Shown: positions 1 to 10,725, counted from the stretch's first letter. The stretch: 35,893 nt of DNA from an uncultured Bacillota bacterium (GCA_949295785.1 CASFMJ010000054.1:1-35893); one strand, 5' to 3'. Program-made: numbers and translations. Notes: generated from the sequence alone by a model not told the origin.

Positions 1-35
1 AACTTGCAAGGGTTTTCATGTTTTTATGCAAAAGA

Positions 36-87
36 AAGGAGCTATCGCTGTAGCTGACCTGATCAGTCAACTGTGCGACAGCCCCTT
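36..87 (-). terminator. Large hairpin terminator after trpS
   Basis: On the minus strand a 13-bp stem (plus-strand arms 75-87 and 36-48, pairing throughout with two G-U pairs) encloses a smaller inner stem, and is followed by a T-rich stretch. It lies just beyond the trpS stop codon and would end the gyrB-gyrA-rsbW-sigma-trpS transcript. The loop is longer than in a typical intrinsic terminator, so a structured 3' end is an alternative. Confidence 0.65.
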
Positions 88-111
88 ATTTATATTCTGT
101 TAGAAAATTAC

Positions 112-1092
112 CTACAGCCCCAGACCGAAGTTTTCTTTTACTCTTTTCATAGTCTTGCGGGCTATTTCATCAGCCTTTTCAGCTCCGTCTCTAAGGATAG
201 TCATAAGCTCTTCTGAATGACGTATTTCTTCAAATCTTTCGCGTATAGGCGTAAGGGCATCCACAGTGACTTCCACAAGATCCTTTTTGAAATCTCCATA
301 GCCTTTTCCTTCATATTTTTTCTCAAGATCTGCTACCGGTGTTTCTGACAATACACTGTATATATTCAAAAGATTACTGATACCGGGTTTGTTTTCTGTA
401 TCTAAACGTATTACACCGTCTGAGTCAGTTGTGGCTTTCATTATGGATTTTTTTATTTTTGACGGTTCGTCAAGAAGTGAAATTCTTGAATGAATATTTT
501 CAGCACTTTTGCTCATCTTCTTTGAAGGATCATCCAGAGCCATTATCCGTGCACCTTCTTTGAGGAATCTGCCGTCGGGAACAACAAATGTCCCGGGATA
601 TTTACCGTTTACTCTTGTAGCAAGATCTCTGCAAAGCTCAATATGCTGTTTCTGGTCATTTCCTACCGGAACCACATCTGTATCGTAAAGCAGGATATCA
701 GCTGCCATAAGTACAGGATAAGTAAATAATCCTGTTGGAGCTGATTCTTTATTTTTACTTTTATCTTTAAACTGGGTCATCCTGGACAACTCTCCCGTAT
801 ATGAACTGCATGTAAGAACCCACGAAAGCTCTGCATGTCCTGGCACATCTGACTGCACGAAAACTATAGATTTTTCCGGATCTATTCCAACAGCAAGATA
901 AAGTGCTGCCACATCAAGAATATGCTCTTTCAAGGCTTTTGGGTCCTGAGGAACCGTTATGGCATGCATGTCAACTATACAGTATATGCACTGATGGTCA
1001 TCCTGAAGCTCAACAAACTGTTTCAAAGCTCCCAGATAATTTCCGATATGAATATTTCCTGTGGGCTGTACGCCTGAAAAAACTCTTTTCAT
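112..1092 (-). CDS. trpS: Tryptophan-tRNA ligase
   Basis: This class I aminoacyl-tRNA synthetase charges tRNA-Trp with tryptophan in the cytoplasm, using ATP. The 326-residue length is normal for bacterial TrpS. The Rossmann-fold signature of the HIGH type is visible as TGNIHIGN (residues 11-18), and the second ATP-binding signature KMSKS is at 192-196, both intact. The start codon has an AGAAGG-like ribosome binding site. It is the last gene of the minus-strand gyrase run, 33 nt after the sigma-factor gene, and is followed directly by a hairpin terminator. No T-box leader is visible in the short gap upstream, so it is probably expressed from the upstream transcript. Identification is firm; its place beside gyrase and a sigma factor is incidental as far as can be seen. 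Confidence 0.97.
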   Translation of the reverse strand: MKRVFSGVQPTGNIHIGNYLGALKQFVELQDDHQCIYCIVDMHAITVPQDPKALKEHILDVAALYLAVGIDPEKSIVFVQSDVPGHAELSWVLTCSSYTGELSRMTQFKDKSKNKESAPTGLFTYPVLMAADILLYDTDVVPVGNDQKQHIELCRDLATRVNGKYPGTFVVPDGRFLKEGARIMALDDPSKKMSKSAENIHSRISLLDEPSKIKKSIMKATTDSDGVIRLDTENKPGISNLLNIYSVLSETPVADLEKKYEGKGYGDFKKDLVEVTVDALTPIRERFEEIRHSEELMTILRDGAEKADEIARKTMKRVKENFGLGL

Positions 1093-1125
1093 TTAATGGC
1101 CTTCTTTCTTTACTTTTAAGTTTAA

Positions 1126-1860
1126 TTATGATCTGTGCATTTCTTTTCTGAACTGTTCAACTATGCTTTTTTCGGCACGCGAAACAGTCATCTGTGAGAC
1201 CCCCAGCTCTTTTGCGATGGCAGCCTGAGATCTGTTTTCGATGAATCTTTCTCTGAAAATATATCTGTAGTTTTCGCTGAGATTTTTAAGAACCTTGCTT
1301 ACTATTTCGTTTATCTCTATCCTCTCATATCCCAGATCATCAAATCCTATATATTTTTCAAGGGGATTATCTTCGCTTTCTTCAGACCCGCCTGCAGATG
1401 CACTGTCAAGGGAATATGTCCCGTATGCCTTTGAACTCTCAAGTGCCTGCATTATCTGCTCGTGGGTAAAGCCTGTCGCTTCTGAGATTTCATCAATACT
1501 TGGTGATCTTCCCAGCTTTGACGAAAGCTCGCTCCTTACTTCCTGAACCTTAGTTGCAATTTCTTTAAGGCGCCTTGGTACTTTAAGGCTCCACTGCTTG
1601 TCCCTGAAGTATTTTTTTATTTCCCCTAATATAGTAGGAGTAGCAAAACTCTTAAACTCGTATCCTTTTGATATATCGAACCTTTCGACAGCGGAAACAA
1701 GTGCAAGCGCTCCTACCTGATAAAGATCGTCATAATCTACGCCTTTACCTAAATATTTTCTGATAAGGATATCAACCATATAGAGATTTTCTTCCACGAT
1801 CTTGTTTCTCAGTTCTATTGTGGGATTTTCTGCATATCGGTTGAATAATTCTGAATTCAT
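1126..1860 (-). CDS. SigB/SigF-type RNA polymerase sigma factor
   Basis: A 244-residue sigma-70 family factor of the SigB/SigF/SigG group, which directs RNA polymerase to stress or sporulation promoters. Region 2 is seen around residues 30-100, including DDLYQVG (44-50), FATPTILGEIKKYFRD (72-87) and VPRRLKE (94-100); region 3 covers about 100-150, and region 4 has a helix-turn-helix at about 205-235 (SQAAIAKELGVSQMTVSR). The similarity looks closer to SigB than to SigF or SigG, but this cannot be settled by eye. The start overlaps the end of the upstream anti-sigma gene by 4 nt (ATGA), implying translational coupling, which is standard for rsbW-sigB and spoIIAB-sigF pairs. No anti-anti-sigma (RsbV/SpoIIAA) gene is adjacent. 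It lies in the gyrase operon, an unusual location. Confidence 0.88.
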   Translation of the reverse strand: MNSELFNRYAENPTIELRNKIVEENLYMVDILIRKYLGKGVDYDDLYQVGALALVSAVERFDISKGYEFKSFATPTILGEIKKYFRDKQWSLKVPRRLKEIATKVQEVRSELSSKLGRSPSIDEISEATGFTHEQIMQALESSKAYGTYSLDSASAGGSEESEDNPLEKYIGFDDLGYERIEINEIVSKVLKNLSENYRYIFRERFIENRSQAAIAKELGVSQMTVSRAEKSIVEQFRKEMHRS

Positions 1861-2261
1861 TGTTTCGCCTTTGTCATTCTGATAGCTTTTTTGCAGTTTG
1901 GTCCGTCTATTATTTCGATGCTTGTCATAAGGGATCTTATGACGAAAAGTCCCAGATCTCCTTCATTTGGACAATCGAGGCATGGTTTTTTCAGCTTTTC
2001 CAGCTTATGGCTGCTGCTGGTGTCAGTAACATAGATTTCCATATTACCTTCTTCAACGATACAGTCTACCTGATACTGTTCAGCAAATCCTTCTGATCCG
2101 TGGCAGCATATATTCTTGCATGCTTCACTTACTGCTGTCTTTATGTCTTCAATCTCTTCCACATCGAATCCTGCCGTATTGGCTGCCGAGCCCACTGCAA
2201 GTCTTACAATGGTTATATATTCGGGCTTTCCGGGAATGACAAATTGCAGTTTGTCTGCCAT
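1857..2261 (-). CDS. RsbW/SpoIIAB-like anti-sigma factor (serine kinase)
   Basis: A 134-residue protein with a GHKL (HATPase_c) fold of the anti-sigma-factor kinase family. Such proteins bind and block a cognate sigma factor and phosphorylate an anti-anti-sigma partner. Visible elements are the N-box EACKN (46-50) that binds Mg-ATP, a D-containing G1 region near residue 80, and a G2-like GDLGL (101-105). The three cysteines around CLDC (94-97) and C52-C53 are notable for a small cytosolic protein, but their role is unknown. GGAGG stands 8 nt before the start codon. The gene starts 14 nt after gyrA and its stop overlaps the sigma-factor start, which strongly suggests the two are partners. No RsbV-like antagonist is in the window, so the release signal must come from elsewhere. 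Confidence 0.86.
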   Translation of the reverse strand: MADKLQFVIPGKPEYITIVRLAVGSAANTAGFDVEEIEDIKTAVSEACKNICCHGSEGFAEQYQVDCIVEEGNMEIYVTDTSSSHKLEKLKKPCLDCPNEGDLGLFVIRSLMTSIEIIDGPNCKKAIRMTKAKQ

Positions 2262-2275
2262 GAGTATGGCCTCCT

Positions 2276-4765
2276 TTATTTTATTTCCATCTGCTCTTCG
2301 CCGTCTGCTTTATCTTCCAGCTCTTTCTGAAGTTCATCTTCGCGGGCGACTTTGGCTAAAGCTATAATATTGACGTCTTCGCCAACGTTCATTATCTTGA
2401 CTCCCTGGGTTGCTCGTCCCAGTCTGGAGATTTCTCTTGCCTGCATTCTTATGATTATTCCATCGGAATTTATAAGCATGACATCGTCATCATCGTCAAC
2501 TACCATAGCTCCGACCAGTTTTCCTGTTTTCTTAAATTTGGCTTTATCATAGGTGAGAAGTCCTTTTCCGCCTCTTACCTGTACCTTATATTCTTCTACC
2601 TTTGTACGTTTTCCATAGCCTTTTTCTGTCACAACAAGAAGTTCCTGTCCCGGTTCAACAAGTTCCATGGAAACAACTTCATCGTCTTTTTCAAGCTTGA
2701 TGGCTCTGACTCCGCCGGCAATTCTTCCCATAGGTCTTACATCTTCTTCAGAGAAGCATATGCATTTGCCGTGTTTGGTTACGATTATAACATTATTTGT
2801 TCCACTGGTCTGTTTAATATCTATCAGCTGATCGCCGTCTTTAAGATTCATGGCGATAAGTCCTGTTTTTCTGTTGGTATCAAAGTTGGAAAGAGCAGTC
2901 TTTTTAATTATACCGTCTTTTGTAACTGCCATAAGGAACTTGTCCTCTGCAAATTCACTTATAGGTATGACAGCTGTGACTCTTTCTCTCTGAAGAAGGT
3001 TCAGGAAATTCACAACAGGAGTACCCTTGGCTGTTCTTGTGGCCTCAGGTATCTCATAAGCCTTCATTCTATGTGCTTTTCCTGTATTTGTAAAGAACAT
3101 GAGATAATCATGGGTAGATGTCATTATCATATTCTTTACAAAATCATTTTCGCGGGTAGTAAGGCCGGTTATTCCTTTTCCGCCTCGCTTCTGAGCCTTG
3201 TATGTGTCCACAGGTACTCTCTTTACATATCCCAGGTGGGTAAGGGTAATGCAGACTTTTTCTTCTTCTATGAGATCTTCTTCATCGATTTCCTGGGCAT
3301 CAGCTTTGATTTTAGTCTTCCTCTTATCTCCCCATTTTTCTTTTATCTCGAGAAGTTCATCTTTAACTACTCCCATCAGTTTGTGCTCGTCAGCAAGAAG
3401 TTCTGCATAATATGCGATTTTCTTTAAAAGTTCCTGATATTCGTTTTCTATTTTTTCTTTTTCCAATCCCTGTAATCTGCGCAGCTGCATATCAAGTATA
3501 GCCTGTGCCTGTATTTCAGAAAGAGTGAATCTTTCCATCAGTCTTTCTTTGGCATCATTATAGCTGCTTCTGATTATTTTGATTATTTCATCTATATTAT
3601 CTAAAGCTATGAGATATCCTTCCAGTATATGAGCTCTGGCCTCGGCTTTTTTCTTATCGAAAACAGTCCTTCTGGTCACAACCTCTTTCTGGTGCTTAAG
3701 ATATTCACTGATTATTTCTTTGAGATTGAGTATGCGAGGTTTTCCATCTATCAGCGCAAGCATTATCATCGAGACACTGTCCTGCATCTGAGTATGTTTG
3801 TACAGTCTGTTTAGAACTATATTGGCATTGGTGTCACGTTTCAGTTCTATAACTATACGCATTCCTTTACGGTTAGATTCATCACGGATATCAGTTATTC
3901 CCTCGATCTTTTTATCCCGTACAAGGTCTGCCATTTTTTCTATGAGTCTTGCCTTGTTTACCTGATAAGGTATTTCAGAAACTATTATCTGCTGTTTTCC
4001 GTGAGATGTTTCTTCTATTTCAGCTACAGCTCTGACTACAGCTTTTCCCTGACCTGTGCGGTAAGCTTCTCTTACAGATGATTTTCCCATTATAATAGCG
4101 CCGGTTGGAAAATCAGGGCCTTTTACTATTTTTATAAGATCATCCACAGTTGATTCAGGCTCGTCTATAAGTTTTACCGAAGCATCTATTACTTCACACA
4201 GATTGTGCGGAGGTATAGATGTGGCCATACCTACAGCTATACCGTTGGATCCGTTTACAAGTAGGTTGGGGAATCTTGATGGAAGAACAACCGGTTCTTT
4301 TTCTTCACCGTCAAAGTTGGGTGCAAAATCTACTGTTTCTTTATCTATATCTCTTAACATCTGAAGAGCAAGGGGTGTCATTCTTGCTTCAGTGTAACGC
4401 ATGGCGGCCGCTCCGTCTCCGTCTACAGAGCCGAAGTTTCCGTGGCCGTCCACGAGAGTATATCTTATATTAAAAGGCTGGGCCAGTCTGACCATTGCAT
4501 CATATATGGATGAATCTCCGTGGGGGTGATATTTACCCATTACTTCACCCACTATACGAGCCGATTTTTTATGTGGTTTATCCGGAGTAACACCAAGCTC
4601 GCTCATTCCATAAAGGATTCTCCTGTGTACAGGTTTAAGTCCGTCTCTTACATCAGGAAGGGCACGACTTACGATAACACTCATGGCGTAATCGATATAT
4701 GAATCCTTCATTTCCTTGTTTATTTCATGCTGTATAAGCTTCTGATCCTCTAAAAATGTGGTCAT
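2276..4765 (-). CDS. gyrA: DNA gyrase subunit A
   Basis: Gyrase A cuts and reseals double-stranded DNA while GyrB supplies ATP energy, together introducing negative supercoils. The 829-residue length is typical. The catalytic tyrosine is Y124 in AMRYTEA (121-127). The quinolone-contact region reads [10 protein letters not shown] (80-89), with the serine and aspartate (S85, D89) expected in drug-sensitive enzymes. The C-terminal domain keeps the wrapping signature QKRGGKG (the GyrA-box), which separates gyrase from topoisomerase IV ParC. A GGAGG ribosome binding site precedes the start. It follows gyrB by 17 nt and is followed within 14 nt by the anti-sigma gene, so all probably share one transcript. 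The C-terminal end is acidic. Confidence 0.98.
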   Translation of the reverse strand: MTTFLEDQKLIQHEINKEMKDSYIDYAMSVIVSRALPDVRDGLKPVHRRILYGMSELGVTPDKPHKKSARIVGEVMGKYHPHGDSSIYDAMVRLAQPFNIRYTLVDGHGNFGSVDGDGAAAMRYTEARMTPLALQMLRDIDKETVDFAPNFDGEEKEPVVLPSRFPNLLVNGSNGIAVGMATSIPPHNLCEVIDASVKLIDEPESTVDDLIKIVKGPDFPTGAIIMGKSSVREAYRTGQGKAVVRAVAEIEETSHGKQQIIVSEIPYQVNKARLIEKMADLVRDKKIEGITDIRDESNRKGMRIVIELKRDTNANIVLNRLYKHTQMQDSVSMIMLALIDGKPRILNLKEIISEYLKHQKEVVTRRTVFDKKKAEARAHILEGYLIALDNIDEIIKIIRSSYNDAKERLMERFTLSEIQAQAILDMQLRRLQGLEKEKIENEYQELLKKIAYYAELLADEHKLMGVVKDELLEIKEKWGDKRKTKIKADAQEIDEEDLIEEEKVCITLTHLGYVKRVPVDTYKAQKRGGKGITGLTTRENDFVKNMIMTSTHDYLMFFTNTGKAHRMKAYEIPEATRTAKGTPVVNFLNLLQRERVTAVIPISEFAEDKFLMAVTKDGIIKKTALSNFDTNRKTGLIAMNLKDGDQLIDIKQTSGTNNVIIVTKHGKCICFSEEDVRPMGRIAGGVRAIKLEKDDEVVSMELVEPGQELLVVTEKGYGKRTKVEEYKVQVRGGKGLLTYDKAKFKKTGKLVGAMVVDDDDDVMLINSDGIIIRMQAREISRLGRATQGVKIMNVGEDVNIIALAKVAREDELQKELEDKADGEEQMEIK

Positions 4766-4782
4766 TTGTCGTCCTCCTTTCC

Positions 4783-6723
<1,941 letters not shown>

Positions 6724-6742
6724 CTATATTTCAACGTTTAAC

Positions 6743-6771
6743 AGTATAGCATAATTGTGGCTTTTTTTCAA
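6743..6771 (-). promoter_or_regulatory. Sigma-A-type promoter for gyrB
   Basis: Read on the minus strand: TTGAAA (6771-6766), a 17-nt spacer, then TATACT (6748-6743). Both hexamers are near consensus with ideal spacing, and the start point would fall about 30 nt before the gyrB start codon. The region upstream is very AT-rich. It implies that gyrB-gyrA-rsbW-sigma-trpS is transcribed independently of dnaA-dnaN-recF. Confidence 0.75.
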
Positions 6772-6852
6772 TATATATATAGTTTTTGAAGTTTTTTATT
6801 ATTTTTTTAATTTTAAGGGTTCAGAGGTGATTTTTTTAACTAAAAAAGCCCT

Positions 6853-6894
6853 AAAAAACAGTATATATATATCATTCGACAATTACTGTTTTTT
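6853..6894 (-). terminator. Terminator at the end of recF
   Basis: Plus-strand arms AAAAAACAGTA (6853-6863) and TACTGTTTTTT (6884-6894) are perfect complements. On the minus strand the second arm ends in a T-run, and the hairpin overlaps the recF stop codon. The loop is about 20 nt and AT-rich. It would close the dnaA-dnaN-recF transcript before the gyrB promoter. Confidence 0.6.
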
Positions 6895-7978
6895 AAGACT
6901 TTATATTTCCATCTTCTACGGTTATTATTTTTCCTTTTGATGCAGCCTCTCTCAGATTTTCCGATATTTCTGTAGAGGTTATAAAAATCTGATTATCAGA
7001 AAGTGTTTCTATTAAAAATTTCTGCCTGTTATTATCAAGTTCAGACATGACATCATCTAAAAGAAGTACAGCTTCTTCGCCTGTCTCTTCTTTAATAAGA
7101 TCAAGTTCTGCAAGCTTTAAAGAAAGTGCTGCAGTTCGCTGCTGTCCCTGTGATCCGAAATTTCTTACATTTACTTCATCTATATAAAAAGAAATATCAT
7201 CTCTGTGAGGTCCTCTCGTAGTAGTTCTTAATCTAATATCGTTATCATATGATTTTTTTATGGCGTCATATAGATTTTTTTGTATATCGACGGTTATTTT
7301 AACATTAGGATCATATTCAAGTCGGGATTTTTCTTTTCCATCGGTTATTCCTGAATGTATGCGGCTGCTTATAATATTAAGCTTTTCTGTAAATTCTTTT
7401 CTCATTTTCATAATATCCGCACCATAATGTGAAAGCTGAGTATCCCATATATCAAGAACTGCCGGATCTATTATTTTTTCTTTAAGATAGTTATTTCTCT
7501 GAATAATAACTTTTTTATATTTAGACAGACTGTCAAAATAAGCAGGGCGCAGTACTGAAAGCTCTCTGTCTATAAATTTTCTTCTTTTTTCAGGCTCATC
7601 TTTCACTATTTTAAGATCTTCAGGTGAGAAAACCACTATATATACGTTTTCAAGAAGTTGTGATGTTTTTAAGATATTTATACCGTCTACTTTTACGAAT
7701 TTTTTTCCTTCTCTTTTTAAAGTTATGTCAATAACTGTCTCAAAAAAATGCTTCTGTGCACAAAGAGTTACTCTTGAAAAATCCTTTCCGAATTTTATCA
7801 TCTCAGAATCTTTTGAAGTCCTGAATGATTTTCCCATAGAACATATAAAAATACTTTCAAGAAGATTTGTTTTTCCCTGTGCATTTTTTCCAATTATAAA
7901 ATTTAAGTTTTGGTTAAAATTTATTTTCAGATTTTCATAATTTCTGAAATTTTTCAATTCTATTTCTTTTATGTACAT
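6893..7978 (-). CDS. recF: DNA replication and repair protein RecF
   Basis: RecF is an SMC/ABC-type ATPase that, with RecO and RecR, loads RecA at gaps and stalled forks. The 361-residue length is usual. Walker A is GKNAQGKT (30-37), the ABC signature region is FGSQGQQRT in the C-terminal third, and Walker B is LLLDDVMSEL near residue 305-315. The N-terminus (YIKEIELKNFRNY) is family-typical. An AGGT ribosome binding site precedes the ATG. It follows dnaN by 41 nt, and that gap is filled by a strong terminator-like hairpin, so expression relative to dnaN is probably reduced. The small S4-domain gene (yaaA/rlbA) usually lying between dnaN and recF in Bacilli is missing here. Confidence 0.97.
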   Translation of the reverse strand: MYIKEIELKNFRNYENLKINFNQNLNFIIGKNAQGKTNLLESIFICSMGKSFRTSKDSEMIKFGKDFSRVTLCAQKHFFETVIDITLKREGKKFVKVDGINILKTSQLLENVYIVVFSPEDLKIVKDEPEKRRKFIDRELSVLRPAYFDSLSKYKKVIIQRNNYLKEKIIDPAVLDIWDTQLSHYGADIMKMRKEFTEKLNIISSRIHSGITDGKEKSRLEYDPNVKITVDIQKNLYDAIKKSYDNDIRLRTTTRGPHRDDISFYIDEVNVRNFGSQGQQRTAALSLKLAELDLIKEETGEEAVLLLDDVMSELDNNRQKFLIETLSDNQIFITSTEISENLREAASKGKIITVEDGNIKS

Positions 7979-7991
7979 AGATTTACCTATA

Positions 7992-8015
7992 AAAAATCGG
8001 CTTCCGCCGATTTTT
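7992..8015 (-). terminator. Intrinsic terminator between dnaN and recF
   Basis: AAAAATCGGC (7992-8001) and GCCGATTTTT (8006-8015) form a perfect 10-bp stem around a TTCC tetraloop. Read on the minus strand the stem is followed by more T residues. It lies immediately after dnaN and ends about 14 nt before the recF start codon. It could terminate or attenuate the dnaA-dnaN transcript and is symmetric enough to act on both strands. Confidence 0.75.
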
Positions 8016-8019
8016 AGTT

Positions 8020-9132
8020 TTAATTGCTTATTCTTACAGGAAGTATCAGATATTCAAAACTGTCGCCGGATATTGGTTTTACAAGACATGGACTCACATT
8101 TGTATTAAAATACATTGTAATATTCTCATCATCTATTACCTTAAGCACATCTATCAGATATTTGGAATTAAAACCTATAAGCAGATCATTTCCTTCTTTT
8201 GTGACCATTACTTCTTCTTTCACATTTCCTTCTTCTGATTTAGAAGTTATTTCAATGTTATTATCTTTTATATCAAGTCTTATAAGATTATTTTTACCTA
8301 CTTTTGCAAGAAGTGAAGCTCTCTCCACACTTTCAAGAAAATCATTTCTGTTTAATACTACTCTGCAAGGATTTTCAGCAGGTATTATCCTCTTATAATT
8401 CATGAATTCTCCTTCGAGAAGTCTTATTACTATTTTTGTGTTTTCCATTACAAAAACAGCTTTTTTCTCACTTAAAAACATGGTTACATCATCGCCTGAT
8501 GTTTCAGATTCTGTTATTATACGGCTTATTTCTGAAAGAATCTTGGCAGGTATTATTATATTCTGCTTTTTCTTATTTTTCATCTGCTCTCTTGCTATCG
8601 CCATTCTGAAACCGTCTATGGCTACCATATTGAGAGTATTTTCTTCCATTTCCACAAGAACCCCGGTCATGGCACCTTTATTTTCATCTATACTGGCAGC
8701 AAAAGCAGTCTTTTTTATCATATCTTTTAAGATTTCTTTATCAAATACAAGTTCTTCAGATTTTTCATCATTTGGATTTATATTTGGAAATTCATCAGCA
8801 GGCAGACCTATTATATTAAACTCGGAATTTGAACATTTTATATTTACTTTCCCGTCGTTTTCTTCTATTGTTATATTTCCGTCCGGAAGTTTTCTTATTA
8901 TATCTCCAAACAGCTTTGAAAGTACAACAGTTTCTCCGGCAATGGGATTTTCAACTTTTATCTTTTTTTCTATACTTATATCAAGATCAGATGCCGACAT
9001 GGTCAGTATTCCGTTTTCATCAACACTAAGTAATATTCCTTTTAAGATTGGAATAGTTGTTCTTATAGTAACAGCTTTTGATACAATGTTGAGAGCCTTT
9101 GTTAGAGTCTGCTGGCTGCATGAAAATTTCAT
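8020..9132 (-). CDS. dnaN: DNA polymerase III sliding clamp (beta subunit)
   Basis: The beta clamp is a ring-shaped homodimer that tethers DNA polymerase III and many repair proteins to DNA. The 370-residue protein spans the three repeated clamp domains. The N-terminus MKFSCSQQTLTKALNIVSKA and the C-terminal PVRISN, which contributes to the partner-binding pocket, are characteristic. GGAGG lies a short distance before the start codon. It is downstream of dnaA, separated by a 170-nt non-coding element that carries origin motifs, as in Bacillus. A long antisense reading frame crosses this gene but is a by-product of its AT-rich codons. Confidence 0.97.
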   Translation of the reverse strand: MKFSCSQQTLTKALNIVSKAVTIRTTIPILKGILLSVDENGILTMSASDLDISIEKKIKVENPIAGETVVLSKLFGDIIRKLPDGNITIEENDGKVNIKCSNSEFNIIGLPADEFPNINPNDEKSEELVFDKEILKDMIKKTAFAASIDENKGAMTGVLVEMEENTLNMVAIDGFRMAIAREQMKNKKKQNIIIPAKILSEISRIITESETSGDDVTMFLSEKKAVFVMENTKIVIRLLEGEFMNYKRIIPAENPCRVVLNRNDFLESVERASLLAKVGKNNLIRLDIKDNNIEITSKSEEGNVKEEVMVTKEGNDLLIGFNSKYLIDVLKVIDDENITMYFNTNVSPCLVKPISGDSFEYLILPVRISN

Positions 9133-9136
9133 AATT

Positions 9137-9210
9137 ACCTCCGTATTAATTATTAATTATATTTTTTTGGTAGTAATAGTAGTAGTAGGTGCTGTGAAAT
9201 ATGTGGATAA
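9137..9210. other. Origin unwinding element (AT-rich DUE, DnaA-trios, DnaA box)
   Basis: Between dnaN and dnaA, reading leftward from the DnaA box at 9202-9210 (TTATCCACA on the minus strand), there is a 13-nt spacer and then six consecutive triplets on the plus strand: TAG, TAA, TAG, TAG, TAG, TAG (9171-9188). Read 3' to 5' these are the GAT/AAT DnaA-trios. An AT-only stretch (about 9144-9168) follows towards dnaN. This order of box, trios and AT-rich DNA matches the basal unwinding system described for Bacillus subtilis, where DnaA loads onto a single strand. It is therefore the likely site of origin melting. Confidence 0.82.
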
Positions 9211-9255
9211 CTTCTTAATCCATTGATATATCTGTAAAATCTGTTATTTTTGATC

Positions 9256-9264
9256 TGTGGAAAA
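9256..9264 (-). promoter_or_regulatory. Weak DnaA box
   Basis: TTTTCCACA on the minus strand differs from the consensus TTATCCACA at one position. It is 45 nt from the perfect box at 9202-9210, on the dnaA side of the dnaA-dnaN spacer, where Bacillus has its paired boxes. Spacing is wider than in Bacillus, so its role is tentative. Confidence 0.45.
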
Positions 9265-9302
9265 CATGTAAAATTTATTTTAATAATTAGGAAAACTATG
9301 TA

Positions 9303-10664
9303 TTATTCCTTTATTTCTTCTTTTATATTTTCCAATACTTCTCTCAGATTTTCATCCATTGAAAGCTCGTCCTCTATTTTTTCACAGGCATATAAGACAG
9401 TTGTATAATGCTTTCCTCCAAAGAACTGTCCTATTTTAGGAAGAGAGTAATCTGTCATCTCACGTATGAGATACATGGCTATCTGCCTTGGAAAAGCTAT
9501 ATTATTAGTCTTTTTTGAAGATTCTATATCTGATATTTTTATACCATAATATTTACATACTGTCTTTTTTATTTTTTCAGGAGTGACTGTTTTTTCCACA
9601 TTGCTGAAAATATCTTTTAAAGTTCTCTTTGTAAAATTCTTATCCAGTTTTTCATTGAGAAGGTGTGAAAAAGAAACTACTCGTATGAGAGCTCCTTCAA
9701 GCTCACGTATATTGTCCTTTATTTTTTCTGCTATGATACATGCAATATCATAAATTTCAGGATTATCATCCATACTTATTCCCATGTTTTCTGCCTTTTT
9801 CAGAAGTATGGCAACTCTGGTCTCATAATCGGCAGGCTGTATATCTGCTATTAGGTTCCACTGAAATCTTGATCTTAATCTTTCTTCAAGATTTACAAGT
9901 TTATTGGGCGCTTTATCGCTGGATATGATAATCTGTTTATTTGAATCATAAAGTGAATTGAATGTATGGAAAAATTCTTCCTGCGTGCTTTCTTTTCCTT
10001 CAAGAAACTGTATATCATCTATCAGAAGTACATCTGCTTTTCTGTACTTTGATTTAAACTCATTCATTTTATGAGTGTTAAGTGCTTTTATAAGTTCATT
10101 AGTGAACATTTCCGATGAAACATAAAGGACATTCAAATCCGGATTATTTTCCAGAAGATATATTCCTATTGCGTGCATCAGATGTGTTTTTCCGAGACCG
10201 GATCCGCCATAGATAAAAAGAGGATTATATGCCTCGGAAGGTGATTCTGCAACGGCCAGAGCAGCCGCATGTGCATATTTGTTACTGTTTCCCACTACAA
10301 AATTTTCAAAATTAAATTTAGGATTAAATATTTTTTCTTTATTTAAAGCCTGTTTCTTAGGTTTTATCTTAGGTTCCTGTTTTTCTTCTTCATTTTTATA
10401 CTGATTGGAATCTTTTAAAACTACACGGTAATTTTCTTCAAGAACCTCTTTGAATGCTGTTTCAAGTGTTGAAAGATACCGGTTCTTTATTGTGGTTATT
10501 ATAAATTCACTTCTGTTATCTGAACTTACTTCTATGTAGACTATTTTGAGATCTTTATCTATTCTTCTAATTTTTAGAGGAAGAAACCATGTTTCAAAAC
10601 TAATCTGTGTAGTTATTTCTTTTATTTTTTCTAATACACTTTCCCATATAGTATTATAATCCAT
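9303..10664 (-). CDS. dnaA: Chromosomal replication initiator protein DnaA
   Basis: DnaA binds DnaA boxes, forms an ATP-dependent filament and melts the origin. Domain I is at residues 1-85, a short lysine/glutamate-rich linker at about 88-110, and the AAA+ domain from about 112, with Walker A GGSGLGKT (153-160) and Walker B LLIDDIQF with D216-D217. Domain IV has the DNA-binding signature GKHYTTVLYACEKIE near the C-terminus. The 453-residue length is typical. Three tandem candidate starts exist: TTG (10670), ATG (10667) and ATG (10664); the AAGGA at 10676-10672 is 7 nt from the last, so that one is chosen. A candidate promoter upstream has a DnaA box in its spacer, suggesting autoregulation. 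Confidence 0.97.
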   Translation of the reverse strand: MDYNTIWESVLEKIKEITTQISFETWFLPLKIRRIDKDLKIVYIEVSSDNRSEFIITTIKNRYLSTLETAFKEVLEENYRVVLKDSNQYKNEEEKQEPKIKPKKQALNKEKIFNPKFNFENFVVGNSNKYAHAAALAVAESPSEAYNPLFIYGGSGLGKTHLMHAIGIYLLENNPDLNVLYVSSEMFTNELIKALNTHKMNEFKSKYRKADVLLIDDIQFLEGKESTQEEFFHTFNSLYDSNKQIIISSDKAPNKLVNLEERLRSRFQWNLIADIQPADYETRVAILLKKAENMGISMDDNPEIYDIACIIAEKIKDNIRELEGALIRVVSFSHLLNEKLDKNFTKRTLKDIFSNVEKTVTPEKIKKTVCKYYGIKISDIESSKKTNNIAFPRQIAMYLIREMTDYSLPKIGQFFGGKHYTTVLYACEKIEDELSMDENLREVLENIKEEIKE

Positions 10665-10696
10665 CATCAATTCCTTCTTTTTTTCATGTTAAATAT

Positions 10697-10725
10697 ATTC
10701 TAACTAAAAAGTTATCCACAGGCAA
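10697..10725 (-). promoter_or_regulatory. Candidate dnaA promoter overlapping a DnaA box
   Basis: On the minus strand TTGCCT (10725-10720) and TAGAAT (10702-10697) are separated by 17 nt. The perfect DnaA box at 10712-10720 occupies the spacer and touches the -35 element, a geometry suited to repression by DnaA. The -35 hexamer matches consensus in 4 of 6 positions, so this is a moderate call. Confidence 0.5.

Noticed and set aside
1126-2261. spoIIA operon (SpoIIAB-SigF)
   Set aside because: The two genes resemble this pair, but spoIIAA is absent and the sequence looks nearer to SigB/RsbW; a firm assignment needs a phylogeny.
8402-9226. Long open frame (plus strand, 274 codons) antisense to dnaN
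   Set aside because: It is antisense to a well-conserved gene, has Ser/Phe/Ile-rich composition typical of reverse AT-rich codons, and no ribosome binding site.
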